Positions 30,168 through 40,431 of a stretch of 64,000 nt of DNA are shown here, in pieces. Within the stretch, counting starts at the first letter, position 1. The number at the start of each line of letters is the position of its first letter. The translations under genes and the position numbers were made by a program. The notes beneath the pieces were generated by a model that saw only the letters and a program-made list of their open reading frames with translations, searched no databases and was not told where the DNA came from. Source of the stretch: Leishmania donovani (lineage: Eukaryota > Euglenozoa > Kinetoplastea > Trypanosomatida > Trypanosomatidae); NCBI RefSeq assembly GCF_000227135.1, contig NC_018262.1:2011502-2075501 (forward strand), written 5' to 3'.

Positions 30168-30977
30168 ATGCATCTCTTCGCGCTGCTGCTGCTGCTGTCG
30201 TTGGTCATCGGGCTGATGCTCGCTGTGCCAGGACGAGGTGCTCGCAAGTGCTTCGTCACAGACGCAGCCCCGGCCGTTCCGTTTGGGCTTGAGCTGTGCT
30301 ACATGCACTCGCACAATGCATGCTGCCTCCCCGGCAATGATAAAGATATTCAGACGGCATACAGTGCCTTGGTGCCGAAGGGGCAGGGCTGTGTCGCGGG
30401 CAGCCAGCGCATTTACACCTCGCTCTACGCGCTGCGCCAGTATCTTTGCCTGCCCTGTGATCCCAAAGAGCCCTTGTACCGCTTCGAGAGCGTCAAGGGC
30501 GACATGGTGGACGGTGGTCTCGTTCCGCCGTCCACCAACTCCGTTGCTGGGGAGCAGACGTGGCGCATTTGCCGTTCCTTCCTCTACGGCAAGGAGGGCA
30601 CGCGGAAAGGGCTGTGGGGTCACGATGGCTCTCGCTACGCTGAATGCGGCGTCATCGTGAGCTCCTGCATGTCCACCCCCGTCTTCAACATAACTGCCGC
30701 CTCCTTTCAGTCACCGTCGCCCTCGTGCGTAGCGTCGAATGAGCTGATCATTCCGTCTATCACCTTCCGTGGCTCCCCCAACCCGGCACTCGAGATGCTT
30801 TCAATGGTAACGCAGAGCATTCCAGACTTTCAAATCGTCATTGTGAACGACAGCGATCCCAACTACGACTACGACAAGACACCGTGCTTCGGCCGTGACG
30901 CCACTGCGGCCGTCGCCTCAGCGACGCTGTCAGGGTGGGTGTCTGCAGTGGCACTTGTGCTGTTACTCTGGCTTTGA
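30168..30977 (+). CDS. Secreted or GPI-anchored cysteine-rich protein
   Basis: The product is 269 aa. Residues 1-25 form a clear signal peptide (basic-poor start, LLLLLSLVIG core). The mature part is Cys-rich, with pairs and clusters such as NACCLPG and YLCLPC, as expected for a disulfide-bonded extracellular domain. The last ~20 residues are hydrophobic (VSAVALVLLLWL) after small residues ASAT, which is a typical GPI-attachment signal. There are N-glycosylation sequons such as NIT and NDS. The Cys pattern loosely recalls folate/riboflavin-receptor folds; that is speculation. It likely sits on the cell surface or flagellar pocket. Confidence 0.82.
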   Translation: MHLFALLLLLSLVIGLMLAVPGRGARKCFVTDAAPAVPFGLELCYMHSHNACCLPGNDKDIQTAYSALVPKGQGCVAGSQRIYTSLYALRQYLCLPCDPKEPLYRFESVKGDMVDGGLVPPSTNSVAGEQTWRICRSFLYGKEGTRKGLWGHDGSRYAECGVIVSSCMSTPVFNITAASFQSPSPSCVASNELIIPSITFRGSPNPALEMLSMVTQSIPDFQIVIVNDSDPNYDYDKTPCFGRDATAAVASATLSGWVSAVALVLLLWL

Positions 30978-31844
30978 GGTGGAGCCCCCTGTGTACAAGA
31001 AGGCGTGCATTCGGTTTTTCGCTAACCCCACTTTACTAGTCATCAGGCTCACGGTGGAGAAAGGTCTCGCGCCTGGGATATCCCGGTGTGCGATGCGCTG
31101 TCAACAACCGTGTACAGGCGGCGGCTGTACCGCCTGTGAAATTGTTTGCATCACTAAAGAGGGCAGGCGAAGACTTGTAGAGTAACTGTATACACTGCCG
31201 CGTCCTCTTTTCGATCTTCATTGCTTTTATTTTTTGTATATCATTTTGTGTGCTTTCCTCGGGGGAGGTCTGCGGCGGCCAATGCAAGGTGAATGGTAGT
31301 CTTTTGCATATGCTCTGCCTAATGCGAGTGTCTTGGATGACATCGCCTTCGCACCGCCGTTCCGTCGGACACCCTCTTCATTGGCTTCCGTCTTGTTCGT
31401 CTCCCATCTTCCTCAACTCCGGTGTACAGAGGCAAAAACAAAAGGCACAGCTTCACGTATGGGCCTCGGTCTGCGTGTCCTCGTCTGCGGTTGCTCGGCA
31501 TCTGAGTTGAGCGACGCGCGCACGGCTATCTATAGTAACGCTGAATCTGCTTTCACTGTGCGCTGGAAGGCGTCGCACACGCTTCTTTCCATAGCATCCG
31601 TGCAGTGGGAGCATGGCAGCCAACTCTCCTATGATTCTTGGCACGCGACCCCTCACAAGCATCTTACCCACCCACCCACCCACCCCCACACACACAAAAG
31701 CACCTGCTTCGAGACTCCCTTAATTTTCTCGATCGAGTGCCGCAGTTTCGTGTGCTACCTCCGCTCCTTACGCTGCTCAACTTCCTCATCCCTTTCGATT
31801 TTTCCCACAGTCATTCGCCGCTCTCGCTGTCACTCCTGCCACAT
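30978..31844. other. Intergenic spacer
   Basis: Spacer with T-rich and CT-rich stretches, including a CCCA repeat at 31665-31690. The acceptor AG at 31809-31810 (TTTCCCACAG) precedes the small gene. Confidence 0.5.
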
Positions 31845-32093
31845 ATGCCGACAAGGGCACCACAGAGGTTTGCGTGTGACCTTTTTTCTTCGCTGTTTCG
31901 GGTGCCGTGGATGCCGCTATCTGTTGACTCTAGCGCAACCCTTCTTGCAGTTGCGCTAGTCGTTGTGCATATCGTGATTCTCGGCGGCATCTTCGCCCAT
32001 TTATGGTCGCATGCTCCGAAGAAGCACGTGCAAGCCCCTTTGTCGGCAGAGGAGCGCGTCGCGATTCGTCAAAAGATGCGCAAGAGCCACTGA
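31845..32093 (+). CDS. Small single-pass membrane protein, 82 aa
   Basis: The product is 82 aa with one hydrophobic helix at about residues 33-54 (LLAVALVVVHIVILGGIF) and a basic C-terminal tail rich in Lys/Arg (EERVAIRQKMRKSH). It follows a clean splice acceptor at 31809-31810, and no ATG lies between. This suggests a genuine short gene, perhaps a subunit of an organelle complex, but no family was recognised. Confidence 0.55.
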   Translation: MPTRAPQRFACDLFSSLFRVPWMPLSVDSSATLLAVALVVVHIVILGGIFAHLWSHAPKKHVQAPLSAEERVAIRQKMRKSH

Positions 32094-32688
32094 TGGTCTC
32101 AGCCTCGTCGGTGGTGCTGGCGTGTGTCGCGGTTTTATTGCCGCTGAGAGCCTGCGACAAGAATGGAAGATGGAACGGGTGCTCAAAAAATGATATGCTG
32201 ACGCGGAGCGAGTCAGCGTGCACTCTGCCACTTCAATGGCATGCTTCGCCACGCACTGATCTTCTCTTCGCCCCGTTGTGATTCCCTGCTCATTTGAGAT
32301 CTCAAAACGGGTCATTGTAGGCCTTTGCCTCCTCCCACCCCACCCCCACTCATCCACCGCCTTGATGATTGCCCGCGAGGACGGGGGAATCCCTCTCGGG
32401 CGACGGCCACAAAAAGAGGCGGAGACACTCGAGCCCACCTGCTCGCTCGAGTCGTGCCACCGAGGGCGCCGGCGGAGGGGTACCGGATCGGTGCGCTCCC
32501 CCACGCTCAACCGGACATTCGCCCGCCAAGCCAGGATCGGTTGATGCGCGGGGGTGGGTCGTGCGGTTCACTTTCCGGCCTCCTTCTCTCTCTTCTTCTG
32601 CTCTCCACTTTGTCGTGAGTGTGTGCCATCCTCCGACCGCGCCCCACTACCTCTTGATTGCATCAGTGAGACACCTCACGCGCACACA
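32094..32688. other. Intergenic spacer
   Basis: Spacer; the CT-rich tract at 32579-32613 is a good acceptor region for the small frame that follows. Confidence 0.45.
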
Positions 32689-32949
32689 ATGATAAAGGCG
32701 GTAGCGATATGTCGTCTGTTGCGGAGCAGGTGGAGGCTGCGTGGCCCCACAGGCATTGCAAACCCTGACAAGGCGATTGCATGGGGATCAATCAGCGCAC
32801 GCGGTAGCGGCAGCCAGTATGACCAGGGTATCGCTCCCCACGTGGAAGGGCAGGCTCGCTCAATCAATCGAGCCGCACCTAGAGGGCTTATCCGGGGCTT
32901 TGCACACGAGGAGCAAGTCCCACCTCTGCCCAGCAGCTCGAAGAAATGA
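32689..32949 (+). CDS. Possible small mitochondrial protein, 86 aa
   Basis: The frame encodes 86 aa. Its N-terminus (MIKAVAICRLLRSRWRLRG) is Arg-rich, free of acidic residues and amphipathic, like a mitochondrial presequence. The remainder is polar with no known motif. A CT tract at 32579-32613 and AGs between 32615 and 32667 could supply a spliced leader site, and there is no competing upstream ATG close by. Codon use is acceptable but not strongly biased. It could be spacer by chance. Confidence 0.45.
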   Translation: MIKAVAICRLLRSRWRLRGPTGIANPDKAIAWGSISARGSGSQYDQGIAPHVEGQARSINRAAPRGLIRGFAHEEQVPPLPSSSKK

Positions 32950-33536
32950 CCGGGTTTCCCACCACAACGAATGGGAAGAAAAAGTATGCGCTTACAAGAC
33001 ACATCACACTCACCGCTGAACGGGCAGAAGGGGTGCGAGAAAAAAAAAGCGGAGAGTGCGTGGCAGTCGGTGTTACACGCACGAGAGTCGTTTCGCTAGG
33101 CGACCTCTAAGGCGCAAGCGCGCTCATGTGTGAGTGCGCCTTTGCTTCTCTCTGGGACTCGGTGTCTGCCGGATCCCAGATGGTTCGGCGCGCTTTATTG
33201 TCTGCGCTTGGGGAGGTACGCATGCTTGCGTGACCCGGTGAGACCCTCGGTCGAAGTTGCGCGTCGTGTACCTAGACGCGCCGGCGACCAACAGCCTGCC
33301 TGTGAAGCATGCTTTTCTTTTTCTGGCTGGGGCTCAGCGCGCGGGCTATACAGCGTTGCAACGCCATTGCAAGTGGTGCGTTGCGCCGCTGCCAAACAGC
33401 TCGTCTCGGTATCTCGGATACCATGGCATCACCGCCGCCCCTCTTTCGCACTTCTCTGGCTCATCTCTCATCTATCCCGCGATATTTCGTTTCTTCTCAC
33501 CAACACCGCCGTGACGCTCACGAAGATGCCGTCTAC
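32950..33536. other. Spacer and 5' leader of ALG11
   Basis: Spacer with an A-rich run near 33041-33048 and CT-rich tract at 33440-33500. AG at 33524-33525 is followed directly by a four-codon upstream frame at 33526-33540. Confidence 0.5.
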
Positions 33537-33540
33537 ATGA
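33526..33540 (+). promoter_or_regulatory. Minimal upstream ORF overlapping the ALG11 start
   Basis: ATG CCG TCT ACA TGA: its stop shares ATGA with the ATG at 33537. If the transcript begins at or upstream of the AG at 33524-33525 this mini frame is translated first and could tune ALG11 output. Confidence 0.4.
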
Positions 33541-34964
33541 CTGCTGGGTGCAGGGTCATCAGGATGCTCACCTTTGCCGTCCTTGTGCTTGCTACGCTCG
33601 CCCTGCTTTGCCATCACCGAAAGCGTGCGTACGCTAGGAACACGGTCGGCTTCTTGCACGCTGCAGCAGGGGCAGGTGGTGGTGGCGAACGTGTGTTGTG
33701 GGTCGCCTTGGACGGACTGCAGCACGCCGATGCAGCCAAAGGCGTGAAGCGGCAGTATGTAGTATTTACGAACGAATACAAGCCAGAAGACAGGTTGTCG
33801 GCCGAGTCGTCCGATCAGCACCTCCTTTCCCTCGTCGAAAAACAGTTCAGCATCCGCCTTCTTCGGCCTGTGCGCTTTATCTACTTGCGCCCCGCCGTGA
33901 CCCGGTGGCTGAGCGGCGACGCCTACCCACGTCTCACGTTGCTCTTGCAAACCTTCTGGGGCGGTGCGGCCCTCTTTTATGAGGTGGCGATCGCAAATGC
34001 GGTGACGCCGATCGTGTTGGAGACGGTTGGCGTGCCATTTGTTTATCCTCTGCTACGGCTTCTTGCTGGGTGCACGGTGATCTCCTACACGCATTACCCC
34101 ATCGTCTCCTCCGCCATGACGCAGCGTGTGCGCATCGGGGAGGTGAGTCACACCAACGCACCGACCGTGGCACGGAATCCGATGCTGCGTTGCGCCAAGG
34201 TTGTCTATTACGAAGTTTTCTCGCTCCTGTATCGCTGCATGGGCTTTTTCCCTAATGTGGTTCTGACAAACTCGTCATGGACGCAGAACCACGCGCAATC
34301 TATTTTTTGGCCACGCACGTGCATTCGGCTGTACCCGCCGTGTGACGTTGCTGGCTTTGCCGCGGAGTCTCAGCCACCTGCGCTGCGCAACAACCGCATT
34401 GTCAGTGTCGGCCAGTTCCGACCAGAGAAGAACCACATGCTGCAGCTTGTAGCTTTTCATGCAGCAATGCCGCGGCTGCCGATGGATGCCAAGCTCGTCA
34501 TGATCGGCGGCGTACGCAACGCGGATGACCGGAAACGTGTTGAGCAGCTGCACGCGCGCGCAAAGGAACTCGGAATCGAAAAGCAGGTCGAGGTACTCAT
34601 GAATGCGACAGTGGCGGAGGTGCGGGCTGAACTGGGAAAGTGCGTCATTGGGCTTCACACCATGCGTGACGAGCACTTCGGCATTGTGCTGCTGGAGTAT
34701 CTCGCTGCTGGCTGCATCCCTCTTGGACACCGGAGCGGTGGTGTCGAACTTGACATTCTCAACTCTCCCGATTTGGGCTTTCTCGCCGTTACGGCGGAAG
34801 AGTACGCAGCCGCCATGGTCGAAATCTGTGAAATGCGGCTGCGCGATCCAGAGCGGTACGTTCAGTTCCAGAAACGCGGCAGCGAGCATGTCAAGTCATT
34901 CGACGACAGCAGCTTTCGAACCCGTTTTGTTGAACTGGTCAGCGAGTATGTCTACGCCTGCTAG
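33537..34964 (+). CDS. ALG11: GDP-Man:Man3GlcNAc2-PP-dolichol alpha-1,2-mannosyltransferase
   Basis: The product is 475 aa. It adds the fourth and fifth mannoses to the dolichol-linked oligosaccharide on the cytosolic face of the ER. An N-terminal membrane anchor is at residues 10-25. GAGGGGERVLW at 46-55 is the ALG11 glycine-rich signature. The GT-B C-terminal half has SVGQFRPEKNH at 290-300 and the EX7E motif in EHFGIVLLEYLAAG from 379, followed by GHRSGG. The frame continues upstream to an ATG at 33309, but the 33537 start places the anchor at the N-terminus as in other ALG11 proteins; the next ATG is at 33564. ALG11 is expected in Leishmania, which makes Man6GlcNAc2 precursors. Confidence 0.93.
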   Translation: MTAGCRVIRMLTFAVLVLATLALLCHHRKRAYARNTVGFLHAAAGAGGGGERVLWVALDGLQHADAAKGVKRQYVVFTNEYKPEDRLSAESSDQHLLSLVEKQFSIRLLRPVRFIYLRPAVTRWLSGDAYPRLTLLLQTFWGGAALFYEVAIANAVTPIVLETVGVPFVYPLLRLLAGCTVISYTHYPIVSSAMTQRVRIGEVSHTNAPTVARNPMLRCAKVVYYEVFSLLYRCMGFFPNVVLTNSSWTQNHAQSIFWPRTCIRLYPPCDVAGFAAESQPPALRNNRIVSVGQFRPEKNHMLQLVAFHAAMPRLPMDAKLVMIGGVRNADDRKRVEQLHARAKELGIEKQVEVLMNATVAEVRAELGKCVIGLHTMRDEHFGIVLLEYLAAGCIPLGHRSGGVELDILNSPDLGFLAVTAEEYAAAMVEICEMRLRDPERYVQFQKRGSEHVKSFDDSSFRTRFVELVSEYVYAC

Positions 34965-35558
34965 CGAGCCCGTATGCGGATTTTTTTTTTGATATCTGTT
35001 GCACGCTCAGCACGGGCGATGCCCACTCCGTTCGACAGGGAATGGAAACTGACGCAAAGAAGCGTATGCATGCGTCGCTTGGGCGTTAACGCCGCTCCCA
35101 ATTCACTACTGCAAAACATTAAAAGATCGCTGGACAATACCCTAAAACTGCGCCCCGCAGTGCACGGTATCTGCTATGCTCGTGCATAGCATCGCTACTG
35201 GTTCCGCGCACCTTTCCTGCATGTCAGATTGGAGACATCCCCCTCCCCCTCACAGACTGCGCGGCGCTGTGCACTGTGAGGGTGAATGCCGTGTGTCTCC
35301 ATGTTCCGTGATGTCTGCGTTTCCGGGCCGCTCTCTCACCATCGCGGCCAGGAAAACATGTTTGTCCGCCTTCCCTCCCCGACTCCTTTGCACCCTTTTC
35401 TCTCGCTGGAGCGGCTGCTCGGCCCGCACACTCACAAAAGCTTGCAGAATTTGTGCACATCTCAGTCGCCCTCTACCCACCGCCGCGCGTTGTCCTCGCA
35501 CCACGTACACGTGTGTTTCTCTCCTCTCAATCCCTGTTGTCTGTCGGTATTCCACGCC
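34965..35558. other. Intergenic spacer
   Basis: Spacer with a T-rich run at 34980-34990 and CT-rich stretch from about 35370 to 35545 leading to the small AMY-1 homologue. Confidence 0.5.
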
Positions 35559-35816
35559 ATGTCGTACCGGTCGAGCGAGGCGAAGAAGGAGGAGTTCCGG
35601 AAGTACCTGGAATCCACGCAGGTAGTCGACGCCCTCACCCGCGTCCTGGTCAACCTGTACGAAGAGGAAGAGAAACCCGAGGACCCAGTGGACTACATCA
35701 AGCGGGTTCTTGGTGGTGCTTCTTCGGCCGACTACGAAGCACTGCAGCAAGAAAACGCGCGTCTCCGCGCAGAGGTGGAATCGCTGAAGAAGCAACTCAG
35801 TGGACAGGCGCAGTAA
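35559..35816 (+). CDS. AMY-1/MYCBP (FAP174) homologue
   Basis: The product is 85 aa. The segment EFRKYLESTQVVDALTRVLV and the following EEKPEDPVDYIKRVLG match the c-Myc-binding protein AMY-1, including a C-terminal coiled coil (residues ~61-82). Human MYCBP is about 103 aa. In Chlamydomonas the homologue FAP174 is in the central-pair C2a projection and resembles an RII-like docking module that binds AKAPs. A flagellar axonemal role is therefore likely in this organism. The ATG at 35559 is used; upstream in-frame sequence is CT-rich spacer. Confidence 0.9.
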   Translation: MSYRSSEAKKEEFRKYLESTQVVDALTRVLVNLYEEEEKPEDPVDYIKRVLGGASSADYEALQQENARLRAEVESLKKQLSGQAQ

Positions 35817-36827
35817 CGTGCCGCCGTGTCATCCTCTCAAGCGAGGCGTTGTAGCGTCTGTTCGTGCGTGAGCGCCCTCTTTCCCTCTTCTCCATTTTCC
35901 TTCCCCGTGCCCCTCCTGTTCATCCGTAGGTGACATGTACATAAATTGAAAAGGAAAAAAGGGCACGTCTCTCAATGGTCCGCGTCACAGAGTGGATGCA
36001 TGCCATCCCTGTGGTATATGCGTGCTGGCTGATTTTCAACTTCAGCACACGTAGAGACCCTCCGGAGCAGCGTTCCAGGGAGACTCTGCCGCGCCCGGCA
36101 TTGTCCTTTTCATCTGTGACAGCACATCCTTCTCTTCGTCGATTCTTGTGCAGCTGTGGTTGCGATTTTCGTGATGCCGTCCGTTCCAAGGTCGTGACCT
36201 CCCGTTGCCTCCGCTTGACTCTCTGGGCTTTCGAATCTCATCGTCTACCTCTTCTTCTTCGCATTTCTCGACCGCACACTTTTCCTTGGCCTTGTCGTCT
36301 ACAGTCCTTTCCGATCATTGCCATCACAGTTGCTTTCAGACCGCCGCGTGTGTGCTGCCGCGAGCAAGCGCCGCTGCGTTTTCATACAGGGCTGCCTGCA
36401 CCTCACCCCTTCCCACTCCTCTCCCCCCTCCCCATTTCTCTTTATACAGTACGTCTGCCATACATGCAAACTTCTCTTCGCTTGCATAAACAGTTTTGCT
36501 CACACGCACACCACCAATTACTGTTCTCTTCTCCCCCCGTTCTGCCGGCGTCGCCAGCCCCCGCCTCCCCCACCTCGCCGTTCTCGTTCATACGTGCGCG
36601 TGTCCTTGTGCTTTGTTTGCTTTCCTGCGCCTGCCCTCCGTTCCTCTACTGCTTCCTCCGTCTCACTCGTCGATTCACGTATTGGCTACCACCCTGCACT
36701 GACTTGTCTTACGGGTCGCCGCAGCGCTGCCTTGTTTGATCGGCGGCGAGCACCTTGGAACTGCTGTGTGTGTGTGTGTTTTCCTTCTTTCATTCCTGTG
36801 CTTTGTGGATCTCTTGCCACCCACACG
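35817..36827. other. Intergenic spacer
   Basis: About 1 kb of spacer, CT-rich from 36100 on. The long + frames that cross it into the WD40 gene are pyrimidine-tract translations and not real N-terminal extensions. Confidence 0.5.
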
Positions 36828-37898
36828 ATGATGGAGCACCCCGCCGCAGTGGAGGAGGGAGAGAAGAAAAACAGCAGCAGCATCTCGTACGCAACCCCGT
36901 GGGTCGCCAACGGGCTGTCGTGGGCAAATCAGCCCAACAAGCCCTTCCGCCTGGCCATCTCGTCCTACACTAAGGACTATCGCAACTACGTTGACATTGT
37001 AGAGAAGAATGAGGACAACGAGATCGTCTGCCGTGCCTCCTGGGAGCACTGCTACCCTCCGACCAAGGTTTCCTTCCCGCCGCGCCCTCTGCAATCCGAT
37101 GTTGTGATCACCACCGCAGACTATTTGCGTCTGTGGGAAATCACCGAGGGTGGCCCAAAGGCAGAAAAGACAGCCTCCACCCGTGGTGACCCGCAGCACG
37201 CCGCGAAGGCCAAAACGATCAACTCTAAGGTGACGATGAAGCGCGTCTTCGACAGCGCAAAGCCGAACGACTTTTGCTCGCCAGTGACCTCGTGCGACTG
37301 GAACAGCGAAGACATCAACACTGTGGCGTGCTGCAGCATCGACTCCACGGTAACGCTGTGGGACGTGGAGACGGGGGCGCAAAAGACGAAGTTGGTGGCG
37401 CACGACAAAGATGTCTATGACATTGCCTTTGCCTCTGCTCACACCTTTGCCAGCTGCGGCGCTGACGGCTCTGTGCGCTTCTTTGATCTGCGTAACATGG
37501 ATCACTGTACTATTCTCTACGAGACGCAAGGGCTCTCTCCGCTGCTGCGCCTGGCCTGGAATCAGTTTGACCCCTACTTCATCGCCACCTTCGGCATTGA
37601 TAGTCCTGACGCAGTAGTGATTGACATGCGCTATCCCACGGTGCCGGCCTCCCAGCTCTCCCAGCTGCATCAACTGCCCATTAACAATCTCACATGGTCG
37701 CCACAAAACGCGCAGAACATCTGCACGGTGGGCGAGGATGGTCTGGTGTGTGTGTGGGAGGCTAGGGCGGAAAAAGGTCGCTCCATCTTATGGTGCGACT
37801 GCGAGGTGCCCATCAACAATGTGGCGTGGCGCCGTGCCCAAAACGAAGACTGGATGGCCATTACCACCTCGAAGGGCGCTCAGCTGCTGCCGTTGTAG
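36828..37898 (+). CDS. WD40 protein, DCAF7/WDR68/TTG1 type
   Basis: The product is 356 aa. It aligns over its length with the HAN11/TTG1 family: SSYTKDYRNYVDIV, then SWEHCYPPTKVSFPP, the WD-repeats VTLWDVETG and GSVRFFDLRN, and LRLAWNQFDPYFIATF. The fold is a seven-bladed beta-propeller that acts as a scaffold, in animals for DYRK kinases and the CUL4-DDB1 ligase. Start 36828 follows a pyrimidine tract; a second ATG is at 36831. No catalytic residues are expected. It is next to the FAP174 homologue but I draw no functional link from that. Confidence 0.93.
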   Translation: MMEHPAAVEEGEKKNSSSISYATPWVANGLSWANQPNKPFRLAISSYTKDYRNYVDIVEKNEDNEIVCRASWEHCYPPTKVSFPPRPLQSDVVITTADYLRLWEITEGGPKAEKTASTRGDPQHAAKAKTINSKVTMKRVFDSAKPNDFCSPVTSCDWNSEDINTVACCSIDSTVTLWDVETGAQKTKLVAHDKDVYDIAFASAHTFASCGADGSVRFFDLRNMDHCTILYETQGLSPLLRLAWNQFDPYFIATFGIDSPDAVVIDMRYPTVPASQLSQLHQLPINNLTWSPQNAQNICTVGEDGLVCVWEARAEKGRSILWCDCEVPINNVAWRRAQNEDWMAITTSKGAQLLPL

Positions 37899-38869
37899 TT
37901 GACCACGCGCCGCTTCCAAGTGATGCGGTTTTACAGTTGTAAATGCATAGAGCGAGAAAGGGACAGGTGTGCCGCACCTCTCGGCGATGACAGCCGCCTC
38001 TCGGCTGCGCGTCCGCGTTCTCTTTCAGTATCACTGTCAACGCTGTGTACGTATGCTATATTGTTGTCTTTTTTTTCTTGGGTCTCTGCTCGTTATGCAA
38101 CGAAGAGCCACTCTCTCTCCCTCTTGAGGCGTCAGCTTCTGCCTCTTCTCCGCTGCACTCGAATGTACGTGGCAATGGCGTGCGCTGCGTCAGTGTAAGT
38201 TCCTTGCCTGCGTAGTTATCTCTTTTTATAAATGATGTGTATGAGTATGCGTGTGCGTGCGCGTTTACTTTCTCTTCTATGCGGCTACAAACGCACGCTG
38301 TTGTGTGAGCGAGAGCTAGAGTGGAAAAGGGGAGGTGTTACCGTTGCAGCTTGGGCACTCTTTGGGGTGCAACACTCATTCAGCTTTTTGGCAACACGAT
38401 TAGCTAAAACACCATCGTGCAGGACAACTTCGAGAAAGCATAGTGCAGCCGACAAGCATGTTGTGGTGGAAAGGCAGGGCAGAGCCGCACAACGGCTGTA
38501 GCTTTACAAACGGCACCACAACCCCTGTGATGAGGCTTACAAACCCAACAAAAAAATGCGTCACCTTTCCCGCCCTCCTTTCGCTTTTTATTTTGGTTAC
38601 TGATGTTATGGTGAGACGCTCCCCCGTCCCCCCCCTCTCTCTCTCTCTTCCCATCTCCGTCGTCCGGTTGCACGCCCGCGCTGTACGGCGAATGCTTCTC
38701 CCACTCATCTTCCGAATCTCTTTTCTTTGCTGCTTGTGTTCAACCTGTATAAACACGAAAGGTTTCTCCCGTCCGGAAGCGGCCTGTGTCGTCCCGTTGC
38801 ACTTTTTTCCCCTCTCTTCCTCATACCGTGCGCCCTTCGCGCTTCACTGTGAGGCGTCTGCTGAGGAGA
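37899..38869. other. Intergenic spacer
   Basis: Spacer with a T-rich stretch at 38068-38079, CT-rich tract near 38625-38660 and no supported gene. Confidence 0.5.
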
Positions 38870-39637
38870 ATGTCGCTGCTCAATACCACTCTCCAAACCC
38901 TTGTGGTCCGGTTGCGCGACATGTCCGGCAACGTGACGCAGCAGAAGCTTCACAACCGCGTGTTTGACGCATACGAGGCTAAGTCGCTTGTCTTCCAAGT
39001 TATCTCACCTGCACAGCAACTCGTGATGAAGCAGTACAGTGGTCGAATCCCCCCAATGCACCCCGTCGGCCAGCCCCTCATGGTGGACTCGTGGAGTGAG
39101 CTGGTAGAACTGCATAAGCCGGACAACGAGTACCAGCTTCTGCCGCGGCGTGCACGCAACAACAACGCGTACGCAGTGATGTCGGCTATCTGCTGCAGCG
39201 CTGGATCGCCGTTCGAGATGGACCACCGGCTGGAGCCTGTAGACTTCAAGCTAGTTTTCAAGTCACAGGCAGATCAGGACGCGCGCACGGCATTCAATCT
39301 CAAGCACACCGACAAAGTACCGCAGACGATCTTCTTGGATGGGCTGATGGAGGCTCCGAAAGCCTCGGCACTCGTGTCCTTTCACAACATCCTCACCCCC
39401 GCGCACGTGAACAACCTCGCTGGCACAGAGCAGTTTCTCCGAGAGTGGTGTAGGGAGCCTGCCGACGGAGACCGCCATCGCCAGCTGAAGCTCTGTTTCA
39501 GCTCACTTTTGGAGAAGCAGACGCATCTTTTCCTCGGTACCAACGCGGCGCCTGGTCGGGAGCTGCTGAACTACGCAAAAGGGAAGAACATTTTTGTCTA
39601 CGCAAAGAAGGGAATGGCGTACCAGTATGTTCCTTAG
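38870..39637 (+). CDS. Protein of unknown function, 255 aa
   Basis: The product is 255 aa with third-position G/C as in genuine neighbours. The N-terminus (MSLLNTTLQTLVVRLRDMSG) has one acidic residue and could be a mitochondrial presequence, but is not compelling. I recognise no domain, no membrane segment and no repeat. The frame begins at ATG 38870; upstream it opens only at a GTG, within CT-rich spacer. Confidence 0.75.
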   Translation: MSLLNTTLQTLVVRLRDMSGNVTQQKLHNRVFDAYEAKSLVFQVISPAQQLVMKQYSGRIPPMHPVGQPLMVDSWSELVELHKPDNEYQLLPRRARNNNAYAVMSAICCSAGSPFEMDHRLEPVDFKLVFKSQADQDARTAFNLKHTDKVPQTIFLDGLMEAPKASALVSFHNILTPAHVNNLAGTEQFLREWCREPADGDRHRQLKLCFSSLLEKQTHLFLGTNAAPGRELLNYAKGKNIFVYAKKGMAYQYVP

Positions 39638-40431
39638 GCGAGAAACCAAAATCTTTCATGCCCACAATACGTATGCACACGCACAGAAACCTGTGCCGGC
39701 ACCCGTGTGCACATCCTTGGCGAAAGTATGTGCGTTGTCACCCTCCTGTGTCGGGTGTCGCGTGGCGAGGTTTTTTTTTTCTGTCTTCCCTTTTCCTTCT
39801 ATTCTCTTCACAGTTTTGCGGCAGTCATTGCCCGAACGCATGGCTGTCCGCCTCTGATGTGCGCCAGAAGGTTTGCGTGAGTGTATGTGCCGGCAGTGCT
39901 TTGTGCGTTGGTTTGCGTTTGTTTACTTAGTGCGCGCGCTCACATGTTCGTATGTTGGTGCTCGTGTACGCGTCGAGTGATGCCGTTTCGTTAAGAGGAT
40001 ACGGGGCGCGCTTTCTGCGCGCCTCCATGCCGACCCTGCTTCGGCGGCTGAGCAGCAGCATAGACTCCACAGATACCCAGAAGCAGCGAAACTGGTTTTA
40101 AAGGCGCTGACTAAGTATCGGCCTGTGATCTGGCCACGGCCACGTTTGCCAACGATGGCACATCCCCGGGGGTACGCCGAGCTAGGTCACGCTCGCGACG
40201 GGCACATCCGGGTCGAGTGAAGGGTACCATATGCTGCCCATTCCCTCCCTCGGTTCCTCCCTCCGCAGTCGCTCCTGTGTGAGCTCTCGCTCGAAGCCTC
40301 TCCCCCGCCCTCACCACTTTTCTTCCTGCCGTCTCCCTTTTGAGCCACCTGAGCACGCACACGTTTATTAGTCATCACTGCAACGCGCTTTTTTCTTTCA
40401 CTTTTTTTTTGACGTTTTTCTTGTATTCACC
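39638..40431. other. Intergenic spacer
   Basis: Spacer. T-rich at 39770-39800 and again at 40389-40412, only ~20 nt before the LSM12 start with no AG after it, so the acceptor is probably near 40346 or 40369. Confidence 0.5.

Noticed and set aside
36675..37706. 343-codon minus-strand frame
   Set aside because: Antisense shadow of the WD40 gene with no domain of its own.
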